The notes below the pieces were generated by a model. The model did not search any database. It had not been told where the DNA came from and saw only the letters and a program-made list of their open reading frames with translations. Shown here piece after piece: positions 60,483 to 64,000 of a DNA stretch of 64,000 nt (the stretch's first letter is position 1; every line of letters starts with the position of its first letter). The position numbers were made by a program, and so were the translations under genes. The stretch comes from Thermoleophilaceae bacterium (GTDB lineage: Bacteria > Actinomycetota > Thermoleophilia > Solirubrobacterales > Thermoleophilaceae), in the NCBI GenBank assembly GCA_036378175.1, contig DASUWY010000001.1, forward strand, positions 1-64,000, read 5' to 3'.

Positions 60483-61706
60483 ATGGATGGAGCCGCCCGC
60501 CTCAGTCGAGCGCCCGCTTGGGCGCTGGGCGCAATGACCGCCGACCTGCATCACGACAGAGGCACGCCGCCGTACGTCCTGCTCGTGTGCTCCGGCCTCG
60601 ACCATGCAGCGAGGGGGTTCGAGTCCTTCGCGCGAGACTGCTTCGACGCGTTCCGCGGGGATGCCCGCCTCGAACTCGAGCTAATCAAGGGAAGCGGGCC
60701 CTCCGGTCCGGGCGAGCGCGCGCTGCCAACGCTGCGTCGTGACTGGGCAGCGTGCCGCGCTCTCTCCCGTCTGACGGGCATCCGTGCCTTCCGCTACGAA
60801 CACCTCTCCTTTGGCCTCAGCCTTCAGCCCGTTCTGCTGCACCGCCGGCCGGACGTGGTGTTCCTCAGCGAGTGGGACACGGCGCGCGCGCTAGCGGCGA
60901 TGCGCCGGCTGACCCGCCAGCGGTTCAAGCTACTGCTGAGCAACGGCACATTCATGAGTCGAGGATTCGATCACCTCGATCACGTTCAAGAGCTCACGCC
61001 AGCGGCACGCGACTACGTCATCCAGCGCGGCGCCGACCCGCGGCGGCACACCGTCCTTCCACTCGGATTCGACATCCGGCCGGACTTCGCGCCCACCTCG
61101 GACGAGCAGCGGCGAGCCCTGCGCGAGCGATTGCGGCTGCCGCTCGATCGGGCCATCGTCCTGAGCGTCGCGGCGCTCAACCGCTACCACAAGCGACTCG
61201 ACTATCTGATCGAGGAGATCGCCGCTATCCCCGCGCCGCGCCCGTTCCTGCTGATGCTGGGGCAAGAGGAGGAGGAGACAGCTCAACTACGGGCTCTCGC
61301 CCGAGACCGCCTGGGAGAGAGTGGGCACGCGTTCCGCACCGTGCCTGCAGAGGAGGTCGCGGACCACTGCCGTGCGAGCGATGTTTTCGTGCTCGCCTCG
61401 CTCGCCGAGATGCAGGGAAGGGCGCTCATCGAGTCAATGGCCACCGGGCTGCCAACCATCGCTCACGACTACAGCGTGAGCCGGTTCGCTCTCGGGCCTG
61501 AGGGTATTTACGCCGACCTCTCGAGACGCGGACGTCTGGCGCCGCTCCTCGCCGAACCGGTGGCCTACTCGAGCGATCCGGTCCGCGCCTGCGCCCGCCA
61601 TAGGTACGTCTATGAGAACTTCAGCTGGGACCGGCTTCGACCGCGCTACGTGGAGCTGTTCGCGGCTGTTGCGAACAGCACTGTCTCCTCCTCGACCGCC
61701 GAATAG
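60483..61706 (+). CDS. GT4-type glycosyltransferase, 407 aa
   Basis: GT-B fold: N-terminal VLLVCSGLDHAARGFESFAR, C-terminal VAALNRYHKRLDYLIEEIA and the DVFVLASLAEMQGRALIESMATGLPTIAHD nucleotide-sugar site with the family's E-x7-E-type spacing. ATG 60534 (MTADLHHDRG) is an equally good start, lying outside the flippase leader. Its end overlaps the convergent FkbM gene by 61 bp. Confidence 0.85.
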   Translation: MDGAARLSRAPAWALGAMTADLHHDRGTPPYVLLVCSGLDHAARGFESFARDCFDAFRGDARLELELIKGSGPSGPGERALPTLRRDWAACRALSRLTGIRAFRYEHLSFGLSLQPVLLHRRPDVVFLSEWDTARALAAMRRLTRQRFKLLLSNGTFMSRGFDHLDHVQELTPAARDYVIQRGADPRRHTVLPLGFDIRPDFAPTSDEQRRALRERLRLPLDRAIVLSVAALNRYHKRLDYLIEEIAAIPAPRPFLLMLGQEEEETAQLRALARDRLGESGHAFRTVPAEEVADHCRASDVFVLASLAEMQGRALIESMATGLPTIAHDYSVSRFALGPEGIYADLSRRGRLAPLLAEPVAYSSDPVRACARHRYVYENFSWDRLRPRYVELFAAVANSTVSSSTAE

Positions 61707-62842
61707 GTGTTGAGGAAGAAGCGGTAGCCCAGCCCCAGTGAATCGATCAGCTCTGGTATCTGCACGAGATCGTCGTCGCGGTGATACGCGGCGATGCCGA
61801 GGCGTGGCCTGAGCTCGGCCAACGCGCGGGTGGCGCCGCGAAGCACGTTCATCTCCACGCCTTCGACGTCCATCTTCACGAAGTCGAGCTGCTCGAGTTC
61901 CGTGCGGTCGACGAAGTCATCGATCGTGACGGTTGGGACCGTGAGCCCGGACGTCGTCCCGTCGGACTGCACATGCGTCATTCGGCCTGCCTGGATGATC
62001 CCGAGACTCTCTCCGGACGTGTCCCAAAGCGCCTGCTCCACGACCTCTATGCGCCGGGCCAATTCCGGATTGAGTGAGAGATTGGCCCGCAGTATCGCCA
62101 GGCTCTCCGGATCGAACTCAAACGTGTAGACCTTGCCCGTTGGCCCCACAAGGCTCGCGAAGTAGAGCGCGGTGTCGCCCCAGCATCCGCCCACGTCCAG
62201 GACGACATCTCCTGGCCCCACGCCCACCCGCCGCCCGTCCTGCCCATAGCTGTACTGGTGGAGCAGGAACACGCTGACGACGTCCACGGAATGGCTGTGG
62301 AGCGTTACCGGTGGTCCGCCGGGGACGGGGACGCGATAGAGCGATAGCGGCGAGAACCAGGGGTCCGACACCTCGAACGTGGCCGACTCGAGCCGTAGCT
62401 CCCGGTCCACCTCAGCCTGCTTGGCGCGATACGCCGCCGAAGTCGTGCGGAGCGGCGCGTGATAGGGCCCGAGCACCCGGAGTTTGAGCAGGTCCAGCAG
62501 GGCGCGTTTCGAAGCTTCATCGGCGAGCAGGTCGAGGGTGCAGTCGAAACCCTCTGAGAGCTCGGCGATCCGGGTCAGGTGCTCCGCGGCCACCCGTGGG
62601 TCGAAGTGGCGACGGCTGAACCCGGCGCGGGCGGCGGTGCGCTCGATCAGGTCGCGTAGGTGCTCCCGTCCGGAGCGCGCCGCGCGGCGTGGCAGGGGCC
62701 CGGACGCCGCGGCGATCCTGGTAGGTAGGCGCTGCTCGACCCCCGGGGCATAGCGGTGCGCATCTCCGAGCACCTCGCGGAGTAGCTGCTGATAGAGGCT
62801 CGTGCGACGGGCCTCGAGCTGAGCCTGCTCGCTCATCGCCAT
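61646..62842 (-). CDS. FkbM-family methyltransferase, 398 aa
   Basis: SAM fold with DVVLDVGGCWGDTALYFASLVGPTGKVYTFEFDP, NLSLNPELARRIEVVEQAL and the FkbM hallmark LDFVKMDVEGVEMNVLRGATR. O-methylation of a sugar is the usual family role. A 170-residue helical N-terminal region is extra. ATG 62842 overlaps the upstream acyltransferase stop (TGATG). Confidence 0.88.
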   Translation of the reverse strand: MAMSEQAQLEARRTSLYQQLLREVLGDAHRYAPGVEQRLPTRIAAASGPLPRRAARSGREHLRDLIERTAARAGFSRRHFDPRVAAEHLTRIAELSEGFDCTLDLLADEASKRALLDLLKLRVLGPYHAPLRTTSAAYRAKQAEVDRELRLESATFEVSDPWFSPLSLYRVPVPGGPPVTLHSHSVDVVSVFLLHQYSYGQDGRRVGVGPGDVVLDVGGCWGDTALYFASLVGPTGKVYTFEFDPESLAILRANLSLNPELARRIEVVEQALWDTSGESLGIIQAGRMTHVQSDGTTSGLTVPTVTIDDFVDRTELEQLDFVKMDVEGVEMNVLRGATRALAELRPRLGIAAYHRDDDLVQIPELIDSLGLGYRFFLNTYSAVEEETVLFATAANSST

Positions 62843-63528
62843 CAGCGCTGCGCCATGGCAGCATCTCTCAGCTGCTTGGGTTCTTGGCCGGGCGGACCGA
62901 AGTAATCGATCGGGCGAGCCGGCGCGCCGACGGCCACTGTGTACGGCGGGATCGGCCTGGTGACCACCGCATTCGCCCCCACGAAGGCCCGCGTCCCCAC
63001 ATTCGCCATGATCGTGCACTTCGTGGTGATCACGGCATCGTCCTCAATGACGAGCGGGCTGAAGTCGTAGCCCTGCTCGAGCATCGGCCGCGTGATGTCC
63101 CGGAAGCGATGCTGGCCGTCCAGGAGGATCGTCGTCTGCCCGAAGTTGCACCGGTCGCCTATGTCGATCGTGGTGGAGCACTGGATCAGCACCGAGTAGG
63201 TGAAGACGCAGTCGGCGCCGATGGTCACGCGACCGCTGCCGGACACCTCGGCGCGGAAGTCGCGCCGGAACTCCACACGGTCGCCGACGATGAACGAGCC
63301 GCCGTGAGGAATGAAGAGGCTGAAGCCCTTCCCCAGATAGACGCCCTTGCCGAAGCGGACGGTGGCGTGCGGGTGACGAGCCAGCACCCACTTCTTGCGC
63401 AGCCAGGACATCAGGCGCGGCCCGTGGATGTATCCGATGCGCATCGGCAGCCAGCGAACGAAGCGCCGGACGCGCGCGGGTGTGGGGACCGTCAGCAAGC
63501 GCGACAGCGTCGAATGAGCGCCTCCCAT
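62842..63528 (-). CDS. Left-handed beta-helix acyltransferase, 228 aa
   Basis: Hexapeptide repeats VRFGKGVYLGKGFSLFIPHG, VTIGADCVFTYSVLIQCS, IDIGDRCNFGQ, VITTKCTIMANVGTRAFVGANAVVTRPIPPYTVAVGAPARPI, the O-acetyltransferase signature of WbbJ/LacA-type enzymes. Probably acetylates a sugar of the glycan. ATG 63528 shares the leader element with the flippase. Confidence 0.88.
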   Translation of the reverse strand: MGGAHSTLSRLLTVPTPARVRRFVRWLPMRIGYIHGPRLMSWLRKKWVLARHPHATVRFGKGVYLGKGFSLFIPHGGSFIVGDRVEFRRDFRAEVSGSGRVTIGADCVFTYSVLIQCSTTIDIGDRCNFGQTTILLDGQHRFRDITRPMLEQGYDFSPLVIEDDAVITTKCTIMANVGTRAFVGANAVVTRPIPPYTVAVGAPARPIDYFGPPGQEPKQLRDAAMAQR

Positions 63529-63545
63529 GGCGCGCCCAAAATAGA
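63507..63545 (-). promoter_or_regulatory. Shared start-region element, acyltransferase copy
   Basis: Same TATTTTGGG ... GCGCCATGGGAGGCGC ... TCGAC order as at 60447-60480, so both proteins begin MGGA(D/H)ST although they are unrelated. Confidence 0.5.
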
Positions 63546-63566
63546 CGATGGCCGGCACCCGCCGCG

Positions 63567-64000
63567 TCAGTCCCGCGGTGCTGTGACGAGCGGCCGCGAC
63601 GCGTTCCAAGCTTCCTCGAAAGCCGGTGCCAACCGCTGCAGGTAGTAGCGGTTGGCGCGCCGTTCGAACGCGCGGCGCAGCCGACGCGGCCTACGGGGGA
63701 TGCGGTCCACCAGCAGTGGATACAGCCTCGACGGGCGCGGCTCGGCCGCGGCCGCGGCGATGTGGCCGTGGAACCACGGCTTGAACCAGTCGTGCTTGGC
63801 GGCCATCAGCCGCTCGCCGGCGGCGTGGCTGCGGTAGCGACGCTCGAGCGTCCCCCAGTCGTACGGATGGAGGTGCTCGACGAGGGCATCACGCTCGTAG
63901 AGCAGCTTCATTCCCAATTGCCCGGCGCGCCAGCCGAAGTCGAGGTCCTCGTAGTCGTAGACGAAGTCAGGGTCGAACCCGCCAACGGCCAGGAAGAACT
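63567..64000 (-). CDS. GT2 family glycosyltransferase, C-terminal part (5' end outside window)
   Basis: The frame is open to the window edge. FFLAVGGFDPDFVYDYEDLDFGWRAGQLG is the acceptor/catalytic ED block of GT2 enzymes, then HPYDWGTLERRYRSHAAGERLMAAKHDWF and a basic tail. Same strand as the acyltransferase, 38 bp upstream of its start. Confidence 0.8.
   Translation of the reverse strand, partial: FFLAVGGFDPDFVYDYEDLDFGWRAGQLGMKLLYERDALVEHLHPYDWGTLERRYRSHAAGERLMAAKHDWFKPWFHGHIAAAAAEPRPSRLYPLLVDRIPRRPRRLRRAFERRANRYYLQRLAPAFEEAWNASRPLVTAPRD

Overview
This is a GC-rich, gene-dense chromosomal segment from an actinobacterium. High GC, GTG/TTG starts with GGAGG-type ribosome sites, a SigB/SigF-type stress sigma factor, a long glycine- and alanine-rich protein complement and a 14-base site matching the actinobacterial LexA consensus all point to Actinomycetota. 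The gene content (collagen-like surface protein, prepilins, glycan cluster) would suit a soil Thermoleophilia/Solirubrobacterales-like organism, but that rank is inference. No rRNA, complete tRNA, CRISPR array or replication origin was found.

Layout. (1) 1-1362: 3' part of a Clp ATPase gene. (2) 1604-1651: 3' half of a tRNA-Thr(GGT), immediately followed by one copy of a direct repeat whose second copy lies at 12715-12803. The roughly 11 kb between the copies looks like an accessory island. It holds a DDE transposase-like gene with an upstream LexA-type site, an XRE regulator, a four-repeat protein ending in a RAMA domain, an AAA ATPase fused to a PD-(D/E)XK-like (DUF4143-type) end preceded by about five AT-rich palindromic repeats spaced 31 bp apart, a sigma-like HTH protein, a 34-residue membrane peptide, a DUF5677-like protein and several unrecognised genes. 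No integrase is visible. (3) 12859-24340: membrane and secreted proteins (Asp-box propeller, collagen-like, GH3, Ig-like), small enzymes, a decayed luciferase-like/hemerythrin gene and a GH13 alpha-glucosidase. (4) 24337-30080: P-type ATPase, SigF-type sigma factor, zinc ribbon, cytochrome P450 and a ferritin-like stress protein. Two sequences resembling SigB/SigF promoters suggest sigF autoregulation and SigF control of the ferritin-like gene. (5) 30221-37883: archaeal-type ATPase behind a strong palindrome, a PAS-coiled coil-PAS protein and three overlapping prepilin genes. (6) 37849-44360: APC permease, KdpDE-like two-component pair, then desaturase and cyclopropane synthase for lipid modification.

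(7) 44444-64000 is a surface glycan locus, cut by the window end. It has a Wzm/Wzt-type ABC exporter, a Wzx-type flippase, several glycosyltransferases, UDP-galactopyranose mutase, methyltransferases, a left-handed beta-helix acyltransferase, two sulfotransferases, and CysD plus a CysN-CysC fusion. An eight-gene minus-strand run from glf (55851) down to a double GT2 enzyme (46374) has mostly overlapping or abutting ends and includes the sulfate activation genes. Together they suggest that PAPS is made locally for sulfation of a galactofuranose-containing surface glycan.

The best candidates for something undescribed are the island at 1650-12803 (iterated palindromes plus nuclease-ATPase, and the RAMA repeat protein with Gln and His/Asp tracts) and the predicted sulfated galactofuranose glycan locus.
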